A DNA stretch of 64,000 nt. Origin: SAR92 bacterium BACL16 MAG-120619-bin48 (GTDB lineage Bacteria; Pseudomonadota; Gammaproteobacteria; Pseudomonadales; Porticoccaceae). This document shows, in pieces, positions 1 to 8,857 of the stretch (the first letter of the stretch is position 1; every line of letters begins with the position of its first letter). The notes beneath the pieces were generated by a model. It was given only the letters and a program-made list of their open reading frames with translations. It had not been told where the DNA came from and did not search any database. Location: positions 26,001 through 90,000 of the forward strand of contig LIDE01000015.1 in assembly GCA_001438605.1 (NCBI GenBank), written 5' to 3'. The translations under genes were made by a program, and so were the position numbers.

Positions 1-126
1 GCGTTGCTCGACGACGGAAAAATCACCTTCAAAGATGAAATCATTGACGGGTTTGAAAATACTCTCAGCGGTTTTAACAAGCTTTTTGACGGCAGTAACA
101 AAGGCAAGCTTTTGCTCAAGCTTTAA
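1..126 (+). CDS. C-terminal fragment of an NADP-dependent (MDR family) oxidoreductase, truncated by window start
   Basis: Open frame from base 1 to TAA at 124-126: ALLDDGKITFKDEIIDGFENTLSGFNKLFDGSNKGKLLLKL; typical MDR/CurA-like C-terminus. Confidence 0.6.
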   Translation, partial: ALLDDGKITFKDEIIDGFENTLSGFNKLFDGSNKGKLLLKL

Positions 127-194
127 TCGTTAGTTGATATAGCGCGATCTTTCGGGTCGCGTGGCAGCCAACATATCAGAGGTGAGAAACGACC

Positions 195-962
195 ATGTCG
201 GAACAAAAACTGCTGGGCAAACGCGCTATCGTTACTGGTGGTGCTACGGGTATCGGGTTTGGTATTGCCGAGCGCTTTATCGCTGAGGGTGCGCGGGTCA
301 TTATCACGGACATTGATGCGGCTGGCGGTGTCAGTGCAGCGGCTAAATTAGGCGCTAATTGCCAATTTATGCATCACGATGTGTCGCTGGCAGAGGAGTG
401 GCAGCCGGTTTTTGCGCTGGCGGAAGAGGCTTTTTCTGGGCTCGATATTTTAGTCAATGTTGCCGGCGTGACGCATATGGGCACTATTGAAGAGATGAGC
501 GTTGAGACCTGGGACAAAACCATGGCAATCAATTTGCGCAGCTGTTTTTTGGGGTGCCAAGGTGCGATAAAACTGATGAAAAACCGCGGCGGCGGCGCAA
601 TCATTAATATGGCGTCGGTCTCTGCATTTAGGCCTCAGGCGGAATTAGTTGCCTACAATGCTTCTAAAGCGGGCGTTGATATGATGACAAAATCTGTTGC
701 ATTGCACTGCGCGCGCAGCGGCTACGACATCAGAGTAAACTCTATCAACCCCGGTGTGATTCAGACCGATATGTTGAAAAAGGTTATCAGTCAGGTTGAA
801 GATGGCGAGGCGCTGATGGACAGCTACAAAGCGATGCATCCCATCGGCCGTATCGGTGAGCCTAAGGATATTGCTGCGATGGCCCTGTATTTGGTCGGTG
901 AGGAAGCGTCGTTTATTACCGGTGCATCCTTCACGGTCGACGGCGCTTTGATGAATAATTGA
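195..962 (+). CDS. SDR family NAD(P)-dependent oxidoreductase
   Basis: TGGATGIGFGIA cofactor motif, NVAG, YNASK active site, C-terminal FITGASFTVDGA. Confidence 0.93.
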   Translation: MSEQKLLGKRAIVTGGATGIGFGIAERFIAEGARVIITDIDAAGGVSAAAKLGANCQFMHHDVSLAEEWQPVFALAEEAFSGLDILVNVAGVTHMGTIEEMSVETWDKTMAINLRSCFLGCQGAIKLMKNRGGGAIINMASVSAFRPQAELVAYNASKAGVDMMTKSVALHCARSGYDIRVNSINPGVIQTDMLKKVISQVEDGEALMDSYKAMHPIGRIGEPKDIAAMALYLVGEEASFITGASFTVDGALMNN

Positions 963-987
963 TTATGTTTGTGAAGGGGGGTCGGCC

Positions 988-1410
988 ATGAATAACAGCA
1001 CGCGACAGGGCGGCTGCTTGTGCGGTCAAGTTCGCTATACGGTACCCGCAAAACCCATTGAAACGGTGGTGTGTCACTGCCGCAACTGCCAAAAGCAGGC
1101 TGGGTCGGCGTTCTCAGTCGTGGCTTTTTTCCAGCGCGATACGCTGCAGTTGACTGGCGAGCTGCAAACCTTTGAAGATAGAGGAACCAGTGGGCAGAAG
1201 GTGTTTCGCCGCTTTTGTGGTAACTGCGGTTCGCCTGTCATCACGGATACTGAAGATGCACCGGCCATGGGCTTAATCTTTGTCAAAGCTGGGACGTTAG
1301 ATGAGGTAGATGATTTGCAGCCGAGCTTGCATTGCTGGGTATCTAGCAAACAGTGTTGGTTAACCTTGGCCGATGATCAGGTGCAGCTGCAGCAACAAGA
1401 ATCTCTTTAA
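988..1410 (+). CDS. GFA (CENP-V/glutathione-dependent formaldehyde-activating) family protein
   Basis: GGCLCGQVRY, CHCRNCQKQAGSAFS, FCGNCGSPV zinc-binding motifs. Confidence 0.9.
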   Translation: MNNSTRQGGCLCGQVRYTVPAKPIETVVCHCRNCQKQAGSAFSVVAFFQRDTLQLTGELQTFEDRGTSGQKVFRRFCGNCGSPVITDTEDAPAMGLIFVKAGTLDEVDDLQPSLHCWVSSKQCWLTLADDQVQLQQQESL

Positions 1411-1442
1411 CAGGTTTACTCAAAGAACAGGTTCACGTAAAG
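1409..1442. repeat. 2 x 17 bp tandem micro-repeat abutting the GFA-gene stop codon
   Basis: aacaggtttactcaaag / aacaggttcacgtaaag. Confidence 0.7.
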
Positions 1443-1466
1443 CAGCACCCGCGGAGGCTGCTGGTT

Positions 1467-1508
1467 AGCTTGACTGAGTCAGTTCGATTAAGTCAGCTCG
1501 ATTAAGTC
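1467..1508. repeat. 3 x 14 bp tandem micro-repeat spanning the MDR oxidoreductase stop codon
   Basis: agcttgactgagtc / agttcgattaagtc / agctcgattaagtc. Confidence 0.85.
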
Positions 1509-2519
1509 TACTTCAACCAGCGCTTTGCCGGTTGTCTTGCCTGACATCAGTTCACAAAACGCCGCCGGTGTGTTGGCGATACCCTTGGTAATATGCTCTA
1601 TAACTTTAATTTTTCCCTGATTAATCCACTCGGTCAGTTGTGCCTGAGCTGCTGGAACCTGGTCGTGATAGGTAAACAGTAAAAAGCCTTGCATGGTCAG
1701 TTGACGTGCCACTACTTCCCAGAGGTTTGTGATTGGATTGGGGTTTTCTGTGCGGTTGTAGTCGGAGATCATGCCACAGCCGACAATGCGTCCGTAAACT
1801 TTCATCGCCACGAGCATGGCGTTGAGCACGGGCCCGCCGACATTGTCGAAGTAAATATCTGCGCCTTCTGGTGCTATCGCGAGCACGGCTGCGGCAATAT
1901 CATCGGTCTTGTAATTGATTGCCGCATCAAAGCCAAATTGCTCAACAATAAGTTTGGCTTTTTCGTCACTGCCAACAATGCCTATAACGGTGCAGCCGCG
2001 CTGTTTGGCGATTTGTCCGGCCATGCTACCAGTCGCACCTGCAGCGGCGCTGACAACGACCGTTTGCCCAGATTGAATTTTTCCTATCTCATGCAGGCCG
2101 ACATACGCGGTAGCGCCTGCACCGCCGAGTGCGCCAACATAGTAGGAGATGGGTGTGTCGCCGTGGGGTTGCAGCTTTTCCAGCAAGACTGCATCGCTAT
2201 GGCAAATTGAATAGTCTTCCCAGTGGTTGAGGGCAAAAACAATGTCGCCTGGCGCAAAGTCAGCATTTTTCGACGCTACCACACGCCCCACCGACGGGCC
2301 TCGTATCACGCCACCTATGGGGATCGGCGGAAAGTAGTTGGCTTTGCCATCTAGCCAGCCGCGAATAGCAGGTTCCAGAGAGAAATACATATTGCGAATC
2401 AGAAATTCTCCTTCCCCTGGTTGCGGGATAGGGCTCTCTGTCATGGCAAAATTCTCTACCCGTGCGGCATCCGATGCGTAAGAGGCGAGAACGACTTGAC
2501 GATTTTTTTGCATACTCAA
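1488..2519 (-). CDS. NADP-dependent MDR oxidoreductase (CurA/leukotriene B4 12-hydroxydehydrogenase-like)
   Basis: SAAAGATGSMAGQIAKQRG nucleotide-binding motif, YFDNVGG, full-length MDR. Confidence 0.9.
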   Translation of the reverse strand: MSMQKNRQVVLASYASDAARVENFAMTESPIPQPGEGEFLIRNMYFSLEPAIRGWLDGKANYFPPIPIGGVIRGPSVGRVVASKNADFAPGDIVFALNHWEDYSICHSDAVLLEKLQPHGDTPISYYVGALGGAGATAYVGLHEIGKIQSGQTVVVSAAAGATGSMAGQIAKQRGCTVIGIVGSDEKAKLIVEQFGFDAAINYKTDDIAAAVLAIAPEGADIYFDNVGGPVLNAMLVAMKVYGRIVGCGMISDYNRTENPNPITNLWEVVARQLTMQGFLLFTYHDQVPAAQAQLTEWINQGKIKVIEHITKGIANTPAAFCELMSGKTTGKALVEVDLIELT

Positions 2520-2833
2520 CTTAGCTCCAATTCCAAATGGCCAGTCTCTGAAACACTGATAGGATAGGTTTTAAGCGCTACCTTGGTCAGCTCACCTTTG
2601 GGTATTCCTGTGCGCAGGTCGAAACGCACGCCATGTAAAGGGCAGGAGAGGAAACAGTTCCGAATGCGACCTTCGGTTAGCTCAGCGCGCTGATGTGTGC
2701 AGTTATTTTCAACGGCGTAGTATTCGCCATTGGCACGACAGACAAGAATATTCTTGCCCTCCAGTGATACCGCCTTGCTCTCGTTATCTGCGAGTTCTTG
2801 CGCAGGAAAGAGGGTGTGAGTGGTCGCCGTCAT
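2516..2833 (-). CDS. Rieske [2Fe-2S] ferredoxin (start likely internal Met, MTATTHTLF; ORF track begins at 2950)
   Basis: CTHQRAELTEGRIRNCFLSCPLHGVRFD Rieske motif; overlaps the next gene start by 4 nt. Confidence 0.85.
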   Translation of the reverse strand: MTATTHTLFPAQELADNESKAVSLEGKNILVCRANGEYYAVENNCTHQRAELTEGRIRNCFLSCPLHGVRFDLRTGIPKGELTKVALKTYPISVSETGHLELELS

Positions 2834-2957
2834 AGTGGCCTCATTCTTTTTTAATGGCTTTGAATACAGTAGTAGCATTTTCGTTTCAACATCAATAACG
2901 CTGTTGTTTGAGTGTAAAAGAATATGCCAGGCTTCAATGAAACCTGGCATGCGGTGC

Positions 2958-4340
2958 TTAAGCGTTTAAGTATTTGTCGAGGGTTTGATGCAAGTGACGG
3001 ATGCGGCTCTCTTGGTAACTGGCGAGGCTAACCGCGCCTTTCTTGGAGGCCATCATGCCTTTTTGAACCGCGGGCATATTGCTGTCATCTTGATCAAACA
3101 CCGGTCCTAAACCACCAATTTCCGGTGCGTCGCTAAAGGCTTGATCAGGGCGCAGAATATTCTTGGCAGCGGGCTCGGGGCGCTTGGTACCTTTTTCATA
3201 GCGGAGCAGGATCATCGTTTCGAAAATACAGCTGTTGTGATCGTCGCCGTTTGGCAAAAAGCGGTAGACGATATTGCCGTGGTAGCCGGTCCAGACTTGG
3301 GTGTTAGGGAACAGCATGTACAGAATGGCATCTTCTAACTCAGAATCGGTCGCATCAACTAACGGCTCACCGATAATGTCTCCGAACATCTGGCGGTTAG
3401 TATCCGCAACGTATTTGCGAGCAGTGAGACCTTCGGGCATTTCGTGGCCCTCGGCGCTGTCAGTTGCCATGCGGCCAGAGAGTTCGAGAATGTCGCGCAT
3501 GGTGTCGGCTGCGGTGACATTGGGGCGATGCGGGCTGGCAACACCCATGGGTGTTACGGAGCGGCTGACATGGTCGCCAAAGGTGTCGTACTGTGAGTTG
3601 GCGTCGCCGGTAAAGGTTAAAATCTCACTGTGGGTTTCCAAGGTGTGGAAAGACTCCATAAAGGCTTCGGCGCCGACTTTCCAGTTGCACTGCACGACGC
3701 GCTGAACATGCGCACCTTTGTAGTAATCATGCAGGGGGAAGCGGGCAAAGTGCTCCGGCAATGGGCTCAGGTAGTCATGCAGAGAGCTGGCATTGTCGTC
3801 AAAGTTAACAAATATAAATCCACCCCATGTGTCGATTTTCACCTGTGGTAGACGCATATCTTTTTCGTCGAGGTGTTTAAAGTCCCACTTGCAAGGAATG
3901 CCCTTAAATTCGCCATTGAGGTCCCAGGTGGCGCCATGGAAGGGGCAGACAAACTCTTTGGCATGACCATCGCAGTCGCGCAGTAGACGGCCGCGGTGCA
4001 AACAGGAGTTGATGTAGCCTTTGAATTCATTTTCACCCGTGCGTGTGACAATGACTGACTGATTAACGATTTCATAGATGTGGTGATCGCCGATTTCTGG
4101 AATATCTTCTTCGCGACAGGCCATCTGCCAAACTTTCGGCCACAACTTTTCTTTCTCTTTTTCGTGGAAATCCCGTGAGATCCAGCGAGCTACATCGATA
4201 TCGTCGTCGCCCATGTAGGGGTTGGTGTTTTCTCGCAGGTACGCGGGTACGGCAACGGTTTCTTGATCGAGCAAGTCTTGGTAGCTGGTGCCTTCGCAGC
4301 GCGCTTCACCCTGTTGCTTCACTTTAATTAAATCAGACAT
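2958..4340 (-). CDS. Aromatic ring-hydroxylating (Rieske) oxygenase alpha subunit
   Basis: CLHRGRLLRDCDGHAKEFVCPFHGATWD Rieske cluster; catalytic-domain-like region ESFHTLETH; start at MSDLIK chosen over 4361. Confidence 0.92.
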   Translation of the reverse strand: MSDLIKVKQQGEARCEGTSYQDLLDQETVAVPAYLRENTNPYMGDDDIDVARWISRDFHEKEKEKLWPKVWQMACREEDIPEIGDHHIYEIVNQSVIVTRTGENEFKGYINSCLHRGRLLRDCDGHAKEFVCPFHGATWDLNGEFKGIPCKWDFKHLDEKDMRLPQVKIDTWGGFIFVNFDDNASSLHDYLSPLPEHFARFPLHDYYKGAHVQRVVQCNWKVGAEAFMESFHTLETHSEILTFTGDANSQYDTFGDHVSRSVTPMGVASPHRPNVTAADTMRDILELSGRMATDSAEGHEMPEGLTARKYVADTNRQMFGDIIGEPLVDATDSELEDAILYMLFPNTQVWTGYHGNIVYRFLPNGDDHNSCIFETMILLRYEKGTKRPEPAAKNILRPDQAFSDAPEIGGLGPVFDQDDSNMPAVQKGMMASKKGAVSLASYQESRIRHLHQTLDKYLNA

Positions 4341-4363
4341 AGGTTTACTCCTACTTATCATTT

Positions 4364-5506
4364 TTATTTTGAAATAATGGTTACGCCACTGAGACCGGGG
4401 GCACCATAAACATGGGTGTATCCGACTTTCGGGTTATTGCCAACTTGTCGAGCACCGCCTTCGCCGCGCAATTGCACACAGATCTCGTAGACCTGGCGCA
4501 GACCAGAGGCGCCCACCGGCTCGCCATTGGCGAGACAGCCGCCGTCGGTGTTGATCGGCAGATGGCCGTTAATGCCAGTTGCACCGTCGCGCAGCAGTTG
4601 TTCTTGCTCGCCGTGTTCACAGAAGCCATTTTCAGCCATGTGAATAATTTCGGTGCCGCAGTCGGTGTCTTGCAACTGGATAACATCTACGTCTTTGGGG
4701 CCGATTCCAGCGAGCTCGAAGGCTGCTTTCGACGCGGTCACCGTCGGCGCATCAGCCACATTCATCGCTTGTGATGGTGCAAAGACTTCAAAGCTGCCGT
4801 AGTGCCGAGTGCGGATAGCGGCGGCCTTTAAATAGAGTGGTTTGCTGCTGTACTGCCGCGCTTTCTCAGCATTGCAGATAATAAGTGCTGCGCCGCCCTC
4901 GGCTGGGCTGCAGAACATGTATTTGCGCAGCGGGTCACTAATCATGGCTGACTGCGCAATCTCATCGTAGCTGAGCTTTTGCTGGCGCCACGCGGTAGGC
5001 GTGAGTGAACCGTTGGTAAAGGCTTTCTCCGATACGCGAATCAATGCGTCTTCGGTGATACCGTGATCGTGCATGTAGCGCTGGGTTTTTAGGGCGAAAA
5101 ACTGGGTGGTTAGCATCAGTCCGGTTTCGCCGTACCAATCGTCCAGTCCCCAGTCTTTGGGTTGTGGATTAAATGCCCCGCGGGGGTGTTTATCGAAACC
5201 CACAACCACCCCAAGGTCGTACTCGCCGGATTTGATTGCCGTGTAGGCTGCGTGAAGAGAGCTTCCTCCGGTGGCGCAACCGTTCCAGATATTGGTAAAT
5301 TGCAGGCCTGTGAGCCCCAATTCATTGACCAGAGAGTCAGCGTTGCCAGCATCTTGGCTTCCGCCATAGGCAAACTGCATATCTTTCCAAGAGAGACCAG
5401 CATCCGCTAGCGCAGCGCGCACGGCTGAGGCGCCCTGTTGCATACCGGACATGTCTGGCGAGCGGCCAAAGCGATGGAGTCCTATGCCGATTATCGCTAC
5501 ATCCAT
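4364..5506 (-). CDS. SCP2/lipid-transfer-type thiolase family protein (possibly acyl-CoA retro-aldolase)
   Basis: NGCATGGSSLHAAYTAI nucleophile region; GEPVGASG C-terminal motif; directly followed by a DUF35 gene. Confidence 0.88.
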   Translation of the reverse strand: MDVAIIGIGLHRFGRSPDMSGMQQGASAVRAALADAGLSWKDMQFAYGGSQDAGNADSLVNELGLTGLQFTNIWNGCATGGSSLHAAYTAIKSGEYDLGVVVGFDKHPRGAFNPQPKDWGLDDWYGETGLMLTTQFFALKTQRYMHDHGITEDALIRVSEKAFTNGSLTPTAWRQQKLSYDEIAQSAMISDPLRKYMFCSPAEGGAALIICNAEKARQYSSKPLYLKAAAIRTRHYGSFEVFAPSQAMNVADAPTVTASKAAFELAGIGPKDVDVIQLQDTDCGTEIIHMAENGFCEHGEQEQLLRDGATGINGHLPINTDGGCLANGEPVGASGLRQVYEICVQLRGEGGARQVGNNPKVGYTHVYGAPGLSGVTIISK

Positions 5507-5509
5507 GGG

Positions 5510-5959
5510 TTATTCCTCCGTCACTGCTGTGAAGCAAAAAGTCATGATGTCGTTACCCTGTTCATCGCTGCGAAAGGGAATAATCGCCAGCTGCATGGGC
5601 ATGCCAATTTTCAGTTGTTGAGCGGTGTTGGGCTGCAGTCTTGCCTCGACTCGCACGCCGCCGGGCATCTCTACATAGCCCACGCCATAGGGCGCAAAAG
5701 TCGCCTCTGTTTCACTGCTGTGGTAGGGCTGCTTGGGCATAAATGTCTGAATTGTCCACGTCCACAGCGTGCCGCGATCGCCTAATTCCACGATGTGAGT
5801 CTCTCGCGAGCCACAGTTGCGGCAGTCGGGCTGGGCCGGGAAAGTCGCTTCGGCACAGCGAGAGCAGCGGCTGCCCAGCAGTTGCGGCTTGCTCGATGGC
5901 CATGTGAAGAGGCCTTCTTTGATGGGGATTTGCGTGTGCATAAACGAACTCAGTGGCAA
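5510..5959 (-). CDS. Zn-ribbon/OB-fold (DUF35) acyl-CoA-binding protein, partner of the thiolase
   Basis: LLGSRCSRCAEATFPAQPDCRNCGS zinc ribbon, then OB-fold-like GTLWTWTIQTF... YGVGYVEMPGGVRVEARL. Confidence 0.88.
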   Translation of the reverse strand: MPLSSFMHTQIPIKEGLFTWPSSKPQLLGSRCSRCAEATFPAQPDCRNCGSRETHIVELGDRGTLWTWTIQTFMPKQPYHSSETEATFAPYGVGYVEMPGGVRVEARLQPNTAQQLKIGMPMQLAIIPFRSDEQGNDIMTFCFTAVTEE

Positions 5960-5961
5960 CG

Positions 5962-7353
5962 TTATTGGTGAATAGCCAGACCCAGGCTGTCGAGAACGGA
6001 CTCGTGCATACTTTCGGAGACAGTAGGATGGGCAAAAATGGTGTGGGCTAGCTCATGCTCAGTAGCTTCAAGCTGCTGAGCAATGACAAACCCTTGAATT
6101 TGTTCTGTTACTTCTGCGCCAATCATGTGGGCACCGAGCAACTCGCCAGTGTTGGCATCAAACAGCGTTTTGACTAAACCGTCGCCTTCATTGATGGCGA
6201 GGGATTTGCCATTGGCGTTGAGATTAAAACGCCCAACGTTAACGCTGTGTCCCGCAGCAATAGCCTGCGCTTCGGTTAACCCGACGCTGGCAATTTGCGG
6301 TCGGCAATAGGTGCAGCCGGGCACTCGCTGTTTGTTTAGGGGTTTTACGTCCTCGACACCTGCAATTTTTTCCACACAAATCACAGCCTCATGGCTTGCT
6401 TTGTGGGCCAGCCACGGGGCACCGGCAACATCGCCGATGGCATAGAGTCCCGCGAGATTGGTTTTGCCGAAGGCATCGGTTTTTATAAAGTTTGCCTCTG
6501 TCGCAACACTGAGCTGCTCTAGGCCAAGGTTTTCAATATTGCCGGTGATGCCTACTGCGAGAATCACTTGATCAACGGCCACGGTCTGCGCGCCGCTGGC
6601 AGTTTCGAGGTGCGCAATTGTGTCAGCGCCAGAGGTGTCGAGTGCTTTGACCAGTGTGCTGGTATGTACTTTTATCCCGCGCTGTTTAAAGGCTTTTTCT
6701 GCCAGCGCTGAAATGTCGGCATCTTCCACTGGAACAATGCGCGGCAGCGCTTCAACCAGTGTTACGTCACATCCAAGATCGTTGTAGAGACTGGCGAATT
6801 CAACGCCAATCGCGCCAGCACCAATCACTAACAGACGGCGCGGAAGTGCGGTGGGCGTCATCGCTTCTCTGGCTCCCCAAACACGTTGGCCATCAATTTT
6901 GATCGTGGGCAGGTTGCGTGCCCGCGCGCCGGTGGCGAGAATAATATTGTCTGCTTTGTACTCGGTTACGACACCATTATGGCTGACGTCGAGGCGATAT
7001 TTGTCTGCCAGACTGGCCGTGCCGTCAATCACGACCACGCCATTTTTCTTCATCAGATAGGCGATGCCCTGACTCAGTTTGTCGGCCACCGAGCGGCTGT
7101 GCTTTACGAGTTTGTTGATATCAAAACTGAGATTGTCGACGGTGAAGCCAAGATGCTCGGCTGCCTTGATAGTGTGGGCAACGTTGGCGCCATGCAGCAG
7201 CGCCTTGGTGGGTATGCAGCCCCAATTCAAACAGACGCCCCCGAGGTGCTGTTTTTCTACAAGCGCCGTTTTGAAACCCAGCTGAGCGGCGCGAATAGCG
7301 GCGACATAACCGCCGGGACCGCCACCCACTACCATGAGGTCATAGTGCTGCAT
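5962..7353 (-). CDS. lpdA: Dihydrolipoyl dehydrogenase (E3)
   Basis: GGGPGGYVAAIRAAQLG, GGVCLNWGCIPTKALL redox-active disulfide, HAHPTVSE-like C-terminus (IFAHPTVSES). Confidence 0.95.
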   Translation of the reverse strand: MQHYDLMVVGGGPGGYVAAIRAAQLGFKTALVEKQHLGGVCLNWGCIPTKALLHGANVAHTIKAAEHLGFTVDNLSFDINKLVKHSRSVADKLSQGIAYLMKKNGVVVIDGTASLADKYRLDVSHNGVVTEYKADNIILATGARARNLPTIKIDGQRVWGAREAMTPTALPRRLLVIGAGAIGVEFASLYNDLGCDVTLVEALPRIVPVEDADISALAEKAFKQRGIKVHTSTLVKALDTSGADTIAHLETASGAQTVAVDQVILAVGITGNIENLGLEQLSVATEANFIKTDAFGKTNLAGLYAIGDVAGAPWLAHKASHEAVICVEKIAGVEDVKPLNKQRVPGCTYCRPQIASVGLTEAQAIAAGHSVNVGRFNLNANGKSLAINEGDGLVKTLFDANTGELLGAHMIGAEVTEQIQGFVIAQQLEATEHELAHTIFAHPTVSESMHESVLDSLGLAIHQ

Positions 7354-7362
7354 AGATAGTCC

Positions 7363-8853
7363 TTATCCTAACATCGTTGCTGGCTGCTCGAGGTAACCCT
7401 TGAGAACAGACATAAACTTGGCTGCCACAGCACCATCAATAATGCGATGATCGCTCGACAGTGTCAGGCTCATAACGGTCGCTACTGCGAGTTGACCCGC
7501 TTTGACGACCGCGCGCTGCTCACCCGCACCGACGGCGAGAATAGCGCCCTGGGGTGGATTGATAATCGCGTCGAACTGCTTGATGCCAAACATACCCAGG
7601 TTGGAGACACAAAAGCTGCCACCCTGGAATTCCTCGGGCTTGAGTCGGCTGAGCTTCGCTCGGGTGGCTAAATCGCGCACTTCCTGAGAAATGGCAACCA
7701 ACCCTTTGCGGTTAGCATCGGCAACGATGGGGGTAATCAGGCCGTCATCAATAGCAACAGCCACGGAGATATGCGCATTTTCAAAGTACTTCAGCTCTTC
7801 ACCGTCAAACTGAACATTGACTGCGGGTACTTTTACTAAGGCGCTGGCACAGGCTTTGACAATAAAGTCATTGACCGAGACTTTAGCCTCCGGATTGGCG
7901 TTGTTTATCTGTGCGCGAACCTCGAGTAACGCGTCGATTTCAGCGTCAATCTGCACGCGGAAGTGCGGTGCGGTCTGCTTTGACGACTGCAATCGAGCGG
8001 CAATGGTTTTGCGCATGCCGCTGATGGCTTTGACGTCATACTCACTCTTAGATGCTGAGGAGCCGCCTGACGTTGGCATAGAAAGTTTGTTTTTTAGTGC
8101 CGCCACGGCTTCAACGTCGGCTTTACAGACGCGTCCGCGGTCGCCACTTACACGACACTCAAAAAGATTGATACCCAGCTGGCTGGCCATACGGCGTGCC
8201 ACGGGTGTCGCTTTTACATTGCTGTCATCACCGAACTGGGGGGTGCTCGACGGGCCGGTTGTGCCGCCAATCAAACGTCCGCCAGCGGCGACAACGGCCT
8301 CTTCCAAATCGCGCTTTGAGACGCGATCGTGGCGGCCGGTGCCGATAATATTGTTCAGATTGACCCCGTATTCTGCGGCCAGACGGCGCGCCACCGGCGA
8401 TGCGAATACATGACTGTCATCGCCACCTGCAGCCAGTTGGCTCATGCCACTGGCTGAATGTTGTGGCGCTGCAGCTTCTTGTGGCGCAGCGGCTAATTGC
8501 ACGGATGCGGCGGCCTTCGTCTCGGCAACAGCTGGGGTTGGCAGTTCTGCTGCAGGCGCAGCGGAGCGACTGGCAATAAATGCTTGGATGTCAGCGTCGC
8601 TTGTATCTGCCGCTGCCAGCACACCGAGCAGGGCGCCAACAATGTGCGCTTCACCTGGATTGGCAAGAATAGCGCGTAAGATGCCGCTGTCCGAGGCAGT
8701 CACCGTGTTGACGATCTTACTTGTCTCAACATCGACTAAGTCATCGCCGGCGTTGACCTTATCTCCGATGTTCACATGCCACGCGTTGATATCGCCCTCT
8801 GACATTTCCATGCCCCATTTGGGCATGTTGATGGCCTTAATTTCTGATGACAT
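7363..8853 (-). CDS. Dihydrolipoamide acyltransferase (E2) with one lipoyl domain and two peripheral-subunit-binding domains
   Basis: N-terminal lipoyl motif DLVDVETSKIVN; two ATPVARR/ASPVARR PSBD modules; catalytic SSDHRIIDGAVAAKF; start at MSSEIKAINMPKWG. Confidence 0.93.
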   Translation of the reverse strand: MSSEIKAINMPKWGMEMSEGDINAWHVNIGDKVNAGDDLVDVETSKIVNTVTASDSGILRAILANPGEAHIVGALLGVLAAADTSDADIQAFIASRSAAPAAELPTPAVAETKAAASVQLAAAPQEAAAPQHSASGMSQLAAGGDDSHVFASPVARRLAAEYGVNLNNIIGTGRHDRVSKRDLEEAVVAAGGRLIGGTTGPSSTPQFGDDSNVKATPVARRMASQLGINLFECRVSGDRGRVCKADVEAVAALKNKLSMPTSGGSSASKSEYDVKAISGMRKTIAARLQSSKQTAPHFRVQIDAEIDALLEVRAQINNANPEAKVSVNDFIVKACASALVKVPAVNVQFDGEELKYFENAHISVAVAIDDGLITPIVADANRKGLVAISQEVRDLATRAKLSRLKPEEFQGGSFCVSNLGMFGIKQFDAIINPPQGAILAVGAGEQRAVVKAGQLAVATVMSLTLSSDHRIIDGAVAAKFMSVLKGYLEQPATMLG

Positions 8854-8857
8854 AACG

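Noticed and set aside
7817-8413. 198-aa plus-strand ORF
   Set aside because: Antisense to the E2 gene; low-complexity composition.
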